From Taenia hydatigena (taxonomy: Eukaryota > Platyhelminthes > Cestoda > Cyclophyllidea > Taeniidae), in contig JADWOT020000320.1 of NCBI GenBank assembly GCA_036345935.2, positions 1 to 64,000 on the forward strand: a stretch of DNA of 64,000 nucleotides, given 5' to 3'. Each line of letters starts with the position of its first letter. The stretch's first letter is position 1. Made by a program: the position numbers and the translations under genes. The notes under the pieces were generated by a model. That model worked only from the letters and a program-made list of their open reading frames with translations. It was not told the origin of the DNA and did not search any database. Shown here in pieces: positions 1-10,139 of the stretch.

Positions 1-300
1 CTTTACCTGTCATCCACAAGCTCCTGTAATTAAACATTAGGCTAGCCTTACTCGCCTAGCGATCAAAGGCTGGTAGTCGAGCAGCTTAAAGGATTTGGTT
101 GCAATGCTGAGTTATCCAGAAATCCGACTTCCAATTAGTACATGCAATGAAGGCTAAGCAGATCCAATCGCACTTCATTCAAAGCGACATTCAAGCAATG
201 GACACAAGTGACGCAGAACATCTCAATGTTGACATCAGAGTGGGGCTAGCTATCCGAAGTGGGTATGCTCATACTATTCAGCATTTTCATTACAACTTTG

Positions 301-327
301 TATTCCAGTAATTCACAAACTGGAATA
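301..327. repeat. Short perfect hairpin (9-bp arms)
   Basis: The arms TATTCCAGT (301-309) and ACTGGAATA (319-327) are perfectly complementary around a 9-base loop. The first 16 bases of the element recur exactly at 1397-1412, where the second arm is absent. No function is assigned. Confidence 0.5.
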
Positions 328-639
328 TAGGTGCGATTGTTTCAAAAGGCAGATGCTACATACAAAGGTTGGGTTTTCTTTCCTCAACCAAAGCTTTTTT
401 CCTCGGCTTGAACATTTTACCTTGATGCTAATGGAAGCCTCACAGACGTTAAAAAATGCACTGTTTATGAGGGGTTCAGCATTCATTGTATTGTGTTTAT
501 GAATGTCTAGCTCAGCGTTGAGGTCCTCTTAGACTCACTTTACTTTGACAGCTAAAATATGATTCCGCCAACGGTGTCTCTCTTGTACTACTTGCATTAA
601 TTTTAATTTACTTATTACGCCAAATGCAAATATTACATA

Positions 640-1015
640 CGGCCTACTTAAGGAGGACTCCTCTTTTATTTGTTTGCCCGTTTGTAGGCATTTGTCACCA
701 CAAATATCCTTTAGGCTACAGTGGATTTGAGGTTGCCGATTATAGCAGTGCAGTGATCCTGAAAGGCGCTTAATTGCAACAGCAAATCGATTCCTTGGAT
801 TCCTTGGAATCCAATTAGGCTGCACTTAAACCAAATGCTAGTGCGATGGTCATCATTTTACTTGCTTGTTGAGTACACGTATCTACAGTAATATTTGCTA
901 GTTAATTGTCCAAGCGGTGGACTAGTTACGCAAAACATTGCCGTTTAAAGATTTCATTTTACTATTACGTTACTAAAAAACTTAAGTAGCACCAGCATTT
1001 TAGGTGATCGAAACA
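640..1015 (+). repeat. Left copy of a 5-kb-spaced direct repeat
   Basis: This segment aligns, with substitutions and small gaps, to 5680-6040 in the same orientation. Shared landmarks are AACTTAAGTAG (near 980 and 6005), AGATTTCATTTT (near 950 and 5975) and AAATGCT near 833 and 5877. In the right copy the repeat sits directly upstream of the Gln/Pro-rich exon; here no clear exon follows. It may be the flank of a larger decayed duplication. Confidence 0.55.
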
Positions 1016-2840
1016 GGATTCCTTTAACTATAAATGGCTTCCACGTCATTGCCCTTTGCCTTGTAGCCCCAGCTTTATTTTCGGATAAAGTGCTGCCTAA
1101 AACTTAGCACTAGGGTTGTGGAGTTGAAGAGGTCTGGGTACTGTGTGACCATTTTACTCCTTTGCTCATGATAGACCTCATAAAGTTAAAGGAGGGCTGT
1201 ATGCAAGGGATAAGCATTTATTGCCTTTGAGCATGCAAGGAATTTAGCAATCATCGCATTTAAGAATGCCAGACTTAACACTCCCTTGTTACAGCTCACT
1301 GATGTCATCTAAGACATCCTGATTCGAAAAGTAAAATAGGATTACATGATTCTACGACCAATTCAACATCTATGCATGCCTGATCTGTTAAAGCTCTATT
1401 CCAGTAATTCACTGTCTTTTTTGTTTGAATTTCAACTTGCTTAACAATGGAGTTTTCACTAAGCTAGATTTTGCTGGTTAGTCTGCTTGCAATGATTTGA
1501 TTGAGCTCATTTAAGCAAGTGACTGCAAATGGGTTTATTGTGTTGTGCTCTTCATGCATTTCTGTTGCTCTTTCCTTTTTTTTTGCGATGAGAGCGCAGG
1601 AAGTCACTCAACTACTAAGCAGAGAGATTAAGCCACACGCAATAGTTTTATCGAATGTTGGTGGCTCAGCGGATGCTGGTGGTGTCTTGCAGAGAATAGT
1701 TAATTGCAAAGGGAATTCATGTCAGACAGCGTTCACTCTTGTCCACAAAGGAAAAGAAATTGAATAAAATCAAACTAACTACAGCACACCTCTGGTTGAC
1801 ATGACTGCCCTTCCTTGTCTCCTGGGCCTGGATAGTTTGTGTAATCAGCACTTTAGTCCAGACAGCTTAAGAGCAAGTCCAAATTCGTAAAGCCTCATTA
1901 TGGTGATGACAGTGACGTGCTTGTGGATGTTGTGACTTCAATAACTGCAGGTGTTTGAGATCCGTTTCCATTTTCTTAACCCAATCTTTCTTCGCTTTAC
2001 CTCTAAATGGTCGATTCTACACTTAAATTGCTACCTTTATTTATGGGGCGTCCATTCAGTCTATCATCCAACAGCACACACATACACATCCAAAAATGTC
2101 AGTTTGTCTATTTATTGAAAGAAGTTATAGTATCGCGCCCATATTTACTTATACCATATTAATCTGTCCAGAAAAGCCTTAGCGCCTCCTCATCTTCTCT
2201 CCTTCTGGCGCAATCGCATCTGTCCCACACGCGTTCAGCCAAATGTCCATTCTTTTAAACAATTAGCCTTCATTGCAAAATTTGCAGTGACTGCGCATGA
2301 AGACTATTAAAAGAGAAGAAGGTGGCAACGAAATGCAGTAGAGGTTTTGTTGGTGCTAATGCATTCGCACTTTTTGAATGCCAATCCCTGAGATGGAGTT
2401 TGTGTTAGCTGTGCTCATCCCGAATTCCAGAGAGCGGAAAGGCCTACAGCATCACTCACGGTGATTGCTCAATCAGCAGTCGGTGTTGACCCAATTGCAA
2501 CTCTGATGAACTCTGCTGACATCTAATCAAATGCTGTTTATGGACCCGCTCAGAGTATTCAAGAATTTTGCTTTTGATAGCTTAAAAAATCTCAACTCCT
2601 TTGGTCACGGCGACCATTTCCACGCGTGAAATTTCTCACTTATATGGTGAATTGAAGTTTGCTAAGCAGTCCCTGCGCATGCATGACTGTCTACTGGAAT
2701 TGGTGAGTGCAGTTCGCCTTGTGTATATGTGGACGAGAATCTGATGACTTTAACAAATTTGTGGTCATTATCTCATCACCTCCTTGTAACTCTAATTCAT
2801 AGCTAAGTTTGTGATGTGCAGATTCAGTACTCCAACTTGT

Positions 2841-3163
2841 CTAAGTGCGCATTATATCATGTCCTTTGGTAGGTAAGGCACCACATTTTTCAGAGCGTCT
2901 CGAAGGCAAAACCAAAGGAAGAATGGAAGGACTAAAACTGCCGCAGGAATGATATCCCACTTCGCTCTCCTTTAGGACCTCGTTTGACAAGTCGTCAATC
3001 TGTCGACCAGTGTCAATCACGAAAGCTAGCCTGTGGAAACAAGGAACGGGCATTGATGTGATTGCCACTCACCACACAGCAAGCTTCATCGCTGGCAGCG
3101 TTGGTCATGTCCGACATCATGCAACTTATCCTTTATCTCAGGTGCAGTGAAGACGGATGTCTC
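2841..3163 (-). pseudogene. Possible inverted AGC-kinase fragment
   Basis: On the minus strand an open frame (2841-3068) contains RLAFVI, then DDLSNEVL, ESEV and YHSC in the same order as the kinase copy at 7960-8850 (RLAWAFVL, DLRNLVL, SEND, YSCEF), which is the hinge to helix E region. The match ends after YHSC. A small candidate intron of about 42 bp (GTGAGT donor, TTTCCACAG acceptor) lies just upstream. If the relation is real, this fragment is inverted against the adjacent plus-strand C-lobe, so the gene was broken by an inversion. The similarity is weak and the piece could instead be an unrelated small exon. Confidence 0.3.
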
Positions 3164-3164
3164 G

Positions 3165-3239
3165 GTGAATTCGGTCTTCTTTGGAGGTCCTGTCCAACGT
3201 ATCCTGAGAGTTGGGACCTCCTAAAAAGATAGATTTCAC
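3165..3239. repeat. Imperfect inverted repeat at the kinase breakpoint
   Basis: The segment 3165-3190 is an imperfect reverse complement of 3213-3239, with a loop of about 22 bases. The right arm is the sense kinase activation-loop coding stretch (reading PPKKIDFT). The left arm is the same stretch on the opposite strand. It marks the point where plus-strand kinase similarity starts. Confidence 0.5.
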
Positions 3240-3690
3240 CGAAGCACCTGTCTTTATGCTATCTGCGACAAATCATAAGTTGACAATCACGCCGAGAGCG
3301 GATTGTGGAGCCTGAGCATTTTCGTGACCTGCATTATGTGTAGTCATACCACTGTGCGCGATTGGCTGCACGCACGTCGGTTGACGACAAGCTGCTTGCC
3401 AAACGTGTCCACACCTCTACGCAACTTCTACAAAGCCTGTCACACACAGTCACAGCAGACGCTTACAAATTGATGGTATGAAGCGCCTTGAGTTCTTCAA
3501 AGTGGTCAAGCGTGAGGAAGTAGTAGCTTGCAAGTTAAAACCTTACTATCCCTTTGATTTGAAAATCCCCGCACCTAAGAAAATGTGTAACCTCGACCTT
3601 CTCAACCTTCTGCTAATCGCTGTTGCTTACGATATGCACATGCCACTGATAGACGGACGCTTTCGAGACATTCGTGAAAGGCACTGACTT
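3213..3690 (+). pseudogene. AGC-type protein kinase C-lobe and C-tail, degenerate
   Basis: This is a decayed piece of a serine/threonine protein kinase of the AGC type. It begins at the activation loop (PPKKIDFTEAPVFM, corresponding to the T-loop and the APE region), passes through a stop-containing stretch, and ends with an open frame at 3478-3687. That frame starts MKRLEFFKVV and continues VVACKLKPYYPFDLK, which fits the HPFF-x-W...R/K-L-x-PPF/Y-x-P layout at the start of an AGC C-terminal tail. The same blocks occur in the minus-strand copy at 7960-8850, and the two share an almost identical run around GTGAAGCGCCTTGAG. The N-lobe and catalytic loop are missing on this strand, and a possible inverted remnant lies at 2841-3163. 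Internal stops indicate a pseudogene. Confidence 0.6.
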
Positions 3691-3716
3691 GCGATTTGTG
3701 GTCCAAGTAGTGTCTA

Positions 3717-3950
3717 TTGCCTTTTTTCCTCTATGTGTATTTGAGCTCATTATCTGGTCAAAATGTACGCCCTTCTTTGACTAGGCTTCTCCACTTCTTA
3801 TTGCACAGAGATTGTCAGGAAGACGAAGCTTTAACGTCCCTAGTGCAGAATGTGGGAGTTATCAGAAATTCAATGCAAATTAAAAACTACGATCAAAGCG
3901 TAGCAATTCCTGCTACCGTGATGACCATCACCGACACCGAGCAACCTTAA
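3717..3950 (+). pseudogene. Possible HSP70-like fragment
   Basis: The open frame carries DEALTSLVQNVGVI followed about 20 residues later by VAIPATVMTITDTEQP. This resembles the end of the HSP70 ATPase domain (DEAVA-x-GAA-x-QA-x-VL) and the first strands of the substrate-binding domain (IPR-x-TPIPA-x...). Spacing is close but one gap is needed, and the ATPase core is not recognisable upstream. It lies directly behind the kinase fragment and is probably not part of it. It may be chance similarity; the clearer HSP70-like pieces at 43, 45 and 60-62 kb make it worth recording. Confidence 0.2.
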
Positions 3951-5679
3951 GAATGGGCTCTCAAAATGGCATTAACCTTAATCTTATATTCTGTTGCGTA
4001 GTGTTGACTTCTGTAGCAGTCATTTATTGCTGCTCCGGTCATCACTCGTCTAATGACTTAGGCTAACATTTAACTAACTATTATGTGAAGGGGTTTAGCC
4101 AGGCAAAATTAAGTTTTCTCTGCTGATAATGGATTTGTGGTGGATATATGCGAGAACCCACTTAATTGAGGCCTAACTCGAATCTTTTTAATGCGGAATC
4201 GAAGAACGTAAATAATGGCTCCTGCTGCTGCTAAAGTACAGCAGGCAAAGACGTGTTTGTACCTTGAGAGGAAAAAATGAAGAGAGCAAGGTACGCTTAA
4301 GGAACGTAGTTTTACCCTGATTGTCCAGCTGTGATTTCATTTACATTTAGTTAGTGCAACCATTCTACTGTCTATGCTCTAACAGTGTATTCAAAATGTT
4401 TACGAATGGAGAGACATAGAAGGTGCCATCACGCCTACGGATGCGAGGGCCGCTTGTCGTCTTAAAGAACGGCAATAACGAAGGTTATTACCTGGCGCCC
4501 ACGCTGGTCCATGTCGTTGCGCAGTCGTTGCACATTTCCCACTAAATTATGCCGCGTGGAACATGGTGGAAACCTTAGACGAATGTCCTCGAGTGGTGCT
4601 TGCCGCATGTTCAGGCTCTAAATAAATTACTTCCTGACTTGGTTCGACGCAAATGACCTTCTGGTTGTCATTTTGGCATCTGATCTGATTGAAGTTTTGG
4701 AATATGCATTTCGCGTGAGCTTGAATCTAAAGTAAGAGACCTGTCATTTGATGACACTTAAAAACTTTCAAGTATTTGAGGCCAGAAAGCGTTTTACTGT
4801 GTGCGACTTTTGATTTTAGTTGTGCAGAAACAGTGATATAGCGTTGATGAACCAGGAAGAAGACAAAGATTTAGGCTTATCTTTTACGGTAGATGGAATC
4901 ACGGTCACATTGCCTTGAAATAACATGATCGGAATAGTATTAATGCCCACTTCACCTTGAATGCAGTTTCGTAGTCTAGCGTCTTAGCAAAAGAGCATTG
5001 AGCACTACCTAAACCTTGCCATTAGTATATCAATCAGCTTAGTGATAGCGGCGCGACCGAGGGCGACATCAAACACAGCCTAACAAAAAGTGGATTTGTT
5101 TGTCCAGCGCTCACAATGCTGTACACTTAGTTCTGCCTGAACGAAAACAGGACTACTGTCTACACCCTCGACATTTCAAAAAACAGCCTTTGACATCAAG
5201 AGGGATCGCGGCTTTACCTTCATTTGTGCGCTGGGCAATAATTACTTTCGATTTATTAATTTTTTGCCACCAACTATATAACCTCAAATGCAATTGAGGA
5301 ACTACTACACATGTGGTACTCACGGCTATCTCGGTGGTACCTTAATGATAGGTGGTAAGAGCATGACTTCGATTCCTTGCGCAGTTTGTGCTTCATAATT
5401 CCTAAAAATGACTTATTACTGGTTGCAGAGTTCTCCACTTCTGCGAGAAGTTTGCTTTGGTGGACCATGTATCAAATATACAAGCGACCATCCCACAAAT
5501 ACCTTCTTCTATTTTGCCCAATTTTCGCGGCTGGTACCCTATTAACTGAGAAAGTATTTGGCCACCTCAGTCGCCCTTCTAAGTATTGAGCTTCTTCTGG
5601 TAATACAAAAACATCTTTCAAGTCCAAAAATGACTTTGATTGCTTTTTAGTAGTTTTACTCAATATTGTTTTTTCTAAT
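3951..5679. other. No gene recognised
   Basis: Short frames on both strands show no motif, no convincing splice-bounded exon and no repeat that I could match elsewhere in the window. Confidence 0.4.
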
Positions 5680-6040
5680 TTTACAAAAATCGCGGCCTTG
5701 TCTTCTCATCTAACTCTAAATGCAAACAAATACAAAGTAAGATTTGTAAAAAAAAGAAGGACATATTGATTTGAGATTTACTCACGTAAGTGATGCTGTG
5801 TTTCCCTTCCACGAATAAACATGAAAAAACAGGAAATCTCGCAAAGGTACGAATCCAGCTAAGTCGTACTTGGATCAAATGCTGGTTGATCTTTCACCAT
5901 TTTACCCGCCTGCTGACAAATCGTATCTGCAATAATGGTGGATGATTCAGTGAAAGGGTCAATATTGCCTTCAGATTTCATTTTGCCAAGTTTCTACTAA
6001 CAAACTTAAGTAGATCTAGTATTTTCGAATAGCTTACCGG
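5680..6040 (+). repeat. Right copy of the 5-kb-spaced direct repeat
   Basis: Diverged copy of 640-1015 in the same orientation. It ends just before the Gln/Pro-rich exon at 6046-6471, so it may be the 5' flank or intron of that unit. Confidence 0.55.
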
Positions 6041-6045
6041 CTAGC

Positions 6046-6471
6046 CCAACGAAGTCTGTACTACAACAGACATCCTGCATGGAACTATCTTCACCTCCAA
6101 AGCAGGGTAAAAGCTCAGGAAAACCTCAATCTGCTACTACTTTGCCGGCCTTCCCAGCGCCAAACCCACTCCTATTTGACACGTTGTCGAAGTTACGCCA
6201 AGAGCTGCTACAACCACAGGCGCAGCATCCGTTTCGAACGTCAAGCGCGTATCAGCAACTTCCAGCATGCGTGTCCTCAATTCCAAATCATCTTCTCCAA
6301 CAGCTTGCTGCCAGCATGTCAATGCCTGATTCAAACTTCTTTACACTGCCAACCGCAGAACAGCCTCAGGTACGCCAGACATTATCTGAGGCGCAGAGAC
6401 AAGGCAGAAGCAGGGTTGTCCTTACCCCGTTCTATATTGGTGGTGATAGGATGTTGAGGCACCAGCAGTAA
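6046..6471 (+). CDS. Gln/Pro-rich exon, plus-strand copy, unrecognised family
   Basis: The frame is open from about 6046, with an ATG at 6079, to a TAA after 6471. The protein is rich in Gln, Pro, Ser and Leu, with blocks PAFPAPNPLLFDTLSKLRQ, LLQPQAQ, SSIPNHLLQQLAA, NFFTLPTAEQPQVRQ and VVLTPFYIGG. A second copy on the minus strand (9559-10130) keeps the same blocks in the same frame at roughly half identity, with indels in multiples of three. This shows that this is the coding frame and that it was under selection after duplication. After the stop, the frame still shows a short match (AENQ) to the other copy, so the plus copy may be truncated. I do not recognise the family. Composition would fit a disordered or transcription-related region, but that is only a guess. 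Confidence 0.45.
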   Translation, partial: PTKSVLQQTSCMELSSPPKQGKSSGKPQSATTLPAFPAPNPLLFDTLSKLRQELLQPQAQHPFRTSSAYQQLPACVSSIPNHLLQQLAASMSMPDSNFFTLPTAEQPQVRQTLSEAQRQGRSRVVLTPFYIGGDRMLRHQQ

Positions 6472-7959
6472 CTTTTCGCGCTAAGCGGAGTCGCTGAAAA
6501 TCAGCTTGGTTCTAAAACAGATCAAAAGCAGGATGGTGAAGGTGCGAATATCAAAAAAATTAGTACAACTAAAAAAGCAAGGTATTGACTTCCTCTATGA
6601 AGGATCTGCAGGCTGACCTTGTTGCCTTTCGTTTAGTGGCTGTGATGTTAATGTTTTGCGGTCCTCACGACATCTTTTGATGGCAGCCACTTTGTTCGTC
6701 CCAATTTTTCAAACATAGATAAATAAACTGGTGCCCCTTAGAGATATTCTCGTAAGAAGCTATGCGTGAAGTTGAAACTCGCTAGGATGAATTGTTTTGG
6801 AGGTGAGAGACCACACAGATCGACGTCTCGCATGCATGAGCGATGACAACTCTTAACCTATCGAGGCGGTCAGCGTTAATGTCTATCAGAGTTTGATCCA
6901 TGTTCCATGTCACTTTTAAGGTCCACAAAACAGATCACTTCCCAAGGTTCCTTTTTGCATGGACGAAATGGCTTGATCAGTACCTTAAAACAAACGTCTC
7001 ATCACCTTAGCCTGGTTTCATTATTATCCATCTGATTACCGATCGCTTATTAATGATTAAAGCTTCTTCATTTTAGTAAGTATCCTCTGAATTAGGCCTT
7101 TGCCACGATCTATTCTTTTGCGAGGCCAGGGTAAACGCACAGGCATGCATTAATAGACGGCTACGGGTAATAATCACGGAACGAGTAGTCAATAAGCATG
7201 CTTGAAACAGACGCGATTGCACAAACTAAGGATGAATAACCGCAAGAGAGCCTGTCGCACAAAGCAGGCCTCAGCGCTTACTTGCTCTAGTTTGCCCTAC
7301 TTAAGGGTACTGCGCGATTTGACTACACGTGCTCTTCTTCTTGAGGAGGATGGCACACGTACTGGAGGTCAAATTGGACACACTTCTGACAGACCACTTT
7401 GCGTGTGCTTTGCTTTGCACTCAAAAGAGCAACGGCTAATTGCACTGCATAGCGGCAATAAGGAAATATCTTTTCTTTCATTAAGAATATCCGCTACTTA
7501 GTCCGCCATAAGGCAACTTCACCAACTTATAAGGAAACAGAGCTACCTGCTCTTCCTTTTTTCTCCGTTTCATACACGCAAGATAATATTCCATTTTGCA
7601 GTAATGGTTGCAGTGCTTAATTTTGACTATCTCAATAAACTGCACTGAGCCCAAGCTATTTATTCAACGTCCCTTTTAATCCTTGACTTTTGCTTACTTG
7701 GTGGCTAGCAAATTGTCCTCAGGTCTAACTACGCTGCTTTGCATTACCGATTGCGAACACACCGAACACACCCTTTTGCACCAGCAGTGTGCTTTTGTCG
7801 TCGCGTTGGGAGAGACGAAAATTGTATTCGCTACAATATCACAGAAGTACAATCGTTGGCCCAAATCTTTGTTAATATCGGGTGATTGAGTCACCCATGA
7901 TGAGTCACATCGGAGGACCAATGATCACGACGGAGCCAATGGTGACGATTTGGGTCATG
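6472..7959. other. No gene recognised; one short repeat
   Basis: Nothing coding is supported here. The piece at 6930-7030 is a direct repeat of 13895-13995. Other frames in this stretch show no motifs. Confidence 0.4.
6930..7030 (+). repeat. Dispersed direct repeat, copy 1
   Basis: Shares CTTTTTGCATGGACGAAAT and GCTTGAT-AGTACC with 13895-13995 in the same orientation, followed by a weaker match over about 40 bp. The element type is unknown. Confidence 0.45.
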
Positions 7960-8850
7960 GCACGCTTTGAAGCTTGTGCCAGGTAGAGCTCAGATAACAA
8001 CACCGCACCATCGAAGAGGTCGAAGCTAAACCTCTTCTTAGCTGCAGAGACTCTAATCGGAGGGATGGTAAGGTGGTTTCAAGTTAAAATCTACCACTTC
8101 CTTCCAGTTACGTCTTTGAAGAACTCAAGGCGCTTCACACCATCAAAGTTCAGGCGCTCCTTGTGATCGTGCGTGAGAAAGACTGAATAAATTGCGTATA
8201 GAAGTGCACAAGTTTGGCAAACGGCCTGTCATGAACCCGCGTGTGCGCAGCCAATTGCACGCAGTGGTACGCCTATACTCCGCTCTCATCGTGATGGCTA
8301 ACTCAACTTTAATCTTGGGTGCCATAAAGAATTGTGCTCCAGTGAAGTCTGTCTTATTGGGAGGTTCTGACTTTCGAGACACGTAGTATTAGTGATCGAA
8401 GAGTGCGATTACAATGTGTTCTAAATTAGCAATAAGCACTTTGGGCTTGACGTCTAAGTAGGCGATGCGACTGACGCGGAGGTACTCTAGACCACAAATG
8501 AACTCACAGCTATAAAATCGCGTGTCATTTTCACTAATGTCGCCAGCATTTAAGACGAGATTCCGCAGGTCGAATCCGCCTTCTTTGCACAGCACAAAGG
8601 CCCAAGCCAGACGAATTCGACAGCTTTTAATCGGAGTAAGTAGAAATGGTGATCGGTCCTCCTGTCTGGCTAGTCTCGCTAGAATATGGTGTTCTCAAAG
8701 AGCACACCGAACAGCAGAGCTATTTCGCAGGTAGAACCTCTTTAATGCACAGGTCATGGTCGTCGCGGTCTCGTCACATCTTCTTGTGTAGACACCTCAT
8801 AGACAAAGGCATAGGAACCACTGGAAATGTATTCCACCACATAAATCTAT
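7960..8850 (-). pseudogene. AGC-type protein kinase, nearly full domain, disrupted
   Basis: Read right to left, the minus strand holds the blocks of a serine/threonine kinase in order. They are a glycine-loop-like ISSGSYAFVYEV (near 8790-8830), the VAIK equivalent ALKRFYLRNS, and REHHILARLARQ plus SPFLLT of helix C to strand 4. Next come a hinge-like RLAWAFVLCKEGG, DTRFYSCEFICGLEYL of helix E, a catalytic loop YLDVKPKVLIAN (normally RDLKPENLL), LFDH in place of DFG, and TDFTGAQFFMAPKI at the T-loop. The end shows MTGRLPN, HKERLNFDGVKRLEFFKDV and C-tail residues. Catalytic HRD and DFG are degraded and the frame shifts several times. The whole domain fits in about 890 bp with no intron evident, which suggests a retroposed copy or an ancestrally intronless exon. 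The subfamily within AGC cannot be decided by eye. Confidence 0.7.
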
Positions 8851-8959
8851 CCAGCATCCATGTCTTGGGCTTACTCAAAGCTGAAGCCCCTGTCTATCGA
8901 CTGACCTCAAAGGCTGACACAGCTGCTAAAAGCACATTTGACTGAGCCGATCAAATCAG

Positions 8960-9065
8960 ATCTCACTTTTTATTGAAATGTCGCATTCGATTCTCATCCA
9001 CGACGCCTGGTCAACATCGGAGGTGCCACGACTAATGTAAGTCGTTTAGCATCACGCATGTTTGA
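8960..9065 (+). pseudogene. HSP70-like phosphate-motif fragment
   Basis: The plus frame reads RLVNIGGATTNVSRL followed by MFDLNGTL. This fits the second phosphate-binding motif of the HSP70/actin fold (LVFDLGGGT-x-DVS-x-L, then the IFEV strand), with both glycines in place. A stop lies about 10 codons upstream. No other HSP70 block was found adjacent, so it is at most a short relic. The kinase pseudogene lies immediately to the left on the other strand. Confidence 0.3.
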
Positions 9066-9114
9066 TTTGAACGGCACTTTGAAATAGGCGGTAAATGGAG
9101 GTCAAATAATGAAT

Positions 9115-9474
9115 CTATTGGGAATTTATTGTGCTAAGGCCATTTTGTATTCCACTTAGCTGTATAAGCAGATAATTTGATCCTGTTTTTGTCTGGTTCA
9201 GTGACAAGCTACTTTTCGGGCAACTCCGATATCGCTCTAGGTTGCCGCTTGTGTCTTGACAATGTATCAACATCTTTTCCTGAATGGGCTTGCTCCGATG
9301 GTGTTTCTGTTTGTTGAGGTAACTCTCGTGGTTGGAAGCTCTCAGTATTTCCAGAGTTTTCAATGAGGTTGCTGTCCCATGTGTTGGTTGATGGGACATG
9401 GATCTTTGGCTGTGCTGCAGATGCCTCATTGCCAGAAGTTTTCCCGCTGGCTTACTTTGAATTGTAGCGCTCAT
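9115..9474 (-). other. Polar open frame of 119 codons, unrecognised
   Basis: The frame is rich in Ser, Gln, Asn and Lys (for example QHSQRSMSHQPTHG) and has no known motif. It follows the minus-strand Gln/Pro-rich exon after about 80 bp in the same direction, so it could be a downstream exon of that gene. Composition alone could also leave it open by chance. Confidence 0.2.
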
Positions 9475-9558
9475 TCTGGGTCAATGTCTTGGCTTGGCGG
9501 AAAAGTCAAAAGTATGGCGACTTTTGACCACTCAATCGCTGCACACTAATAACTGTCT

Positions 9559-10130
9559 TTAATCAGTTAATTTAACATCTTGATTCTCAACCAACCTGAG
9601 TCCCGTCAGGTTGCTGCGATGCGCCAGTTCCTTGCAGCCATTTATTTTTAAGTAGTTTTTCTCGTTAAAGTACTTTGGCATCTCACCTATTTGGTACGGG
9701 ATGAATAGAATCCTGCGTCCGCCTTGTTTTTGTGTCTCTAATACTCTCTGGCGTACCTGGGGCTGTTCTGCGGTTGGTGTTGTAAAGAAGTTTGCTGAAC
9801 CATGCATGGGTACGGTGGCAGCAAGTTGGTGGAGAAGAAGGTAATTTGGAATTGAGAAGACGATTATCGTAAGTTGTTGGCACGTGCTTAGCAGTGGGGG
9901 TGCTGGCTGCACCTGTGGTTGTAGCAGCTGCTGACGTAAATTTGACAAAGTGTAGAATAGGGGTGGCTTCGGCGTCGGGAAGATTGGCAATTCAGTGGTA
10001 GAATGAGCTTAGCCTGAGCTTCCAGCTTGCTTTGGAAGTAAAGAGAAGTCGATTTAGGATATCTGTTGTAGCATAGGCTTTGAAGTTTGTCCCTCTTCGG
10101 ATACAAATGGGCATTCCGTATTTGACGCAC
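9559..10130 (-). CDS. Gln/Pro-rich exon, minus-strand copy, unrecognised family
   Basis: Paralogue of the plus-strand exon at 6046-6471. A good splice acceptor (TTTTGTTTTTACAG) ends at 10131, and homology to the other copy starts just inside it. The long frame (9559-9990) keeps LPIFPTPKPPLFYTLSNLRQ, LLQPQVQ, FSIPNYLL-HQLAA, NFFTTPTAEQPQVRQ and RILFIPYQIGE, then adds about 35 residues (including LVENQD) before a stop. A stop near 10003-10005 separates it from the acceptor-proximal part, which is open in another frame. This copy therefore has at least one frameshift or uses another junction. It is likely a decayed paralogue; the function is unknown. Confidence 0.45.
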
Positions 10131-10139
10131 CTGTAAAAA

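Larger units (their letters stand above)
1..2840. other. Gene-poor stretch, no recognisable gene
   Basis: Only short open frames without recognisable motifs are seen. The stretch holds the hairpin at 301-327 and the left copy of a direct repeat at 640-1015. One exon-like piece follows a pyrimidine tract and AG at 1598-1599 and stays open to a TAA at 1765-1767. Its roughly 55 residues match nothing I know, so it is noted but not called as a gene. Confidence 0.4.
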
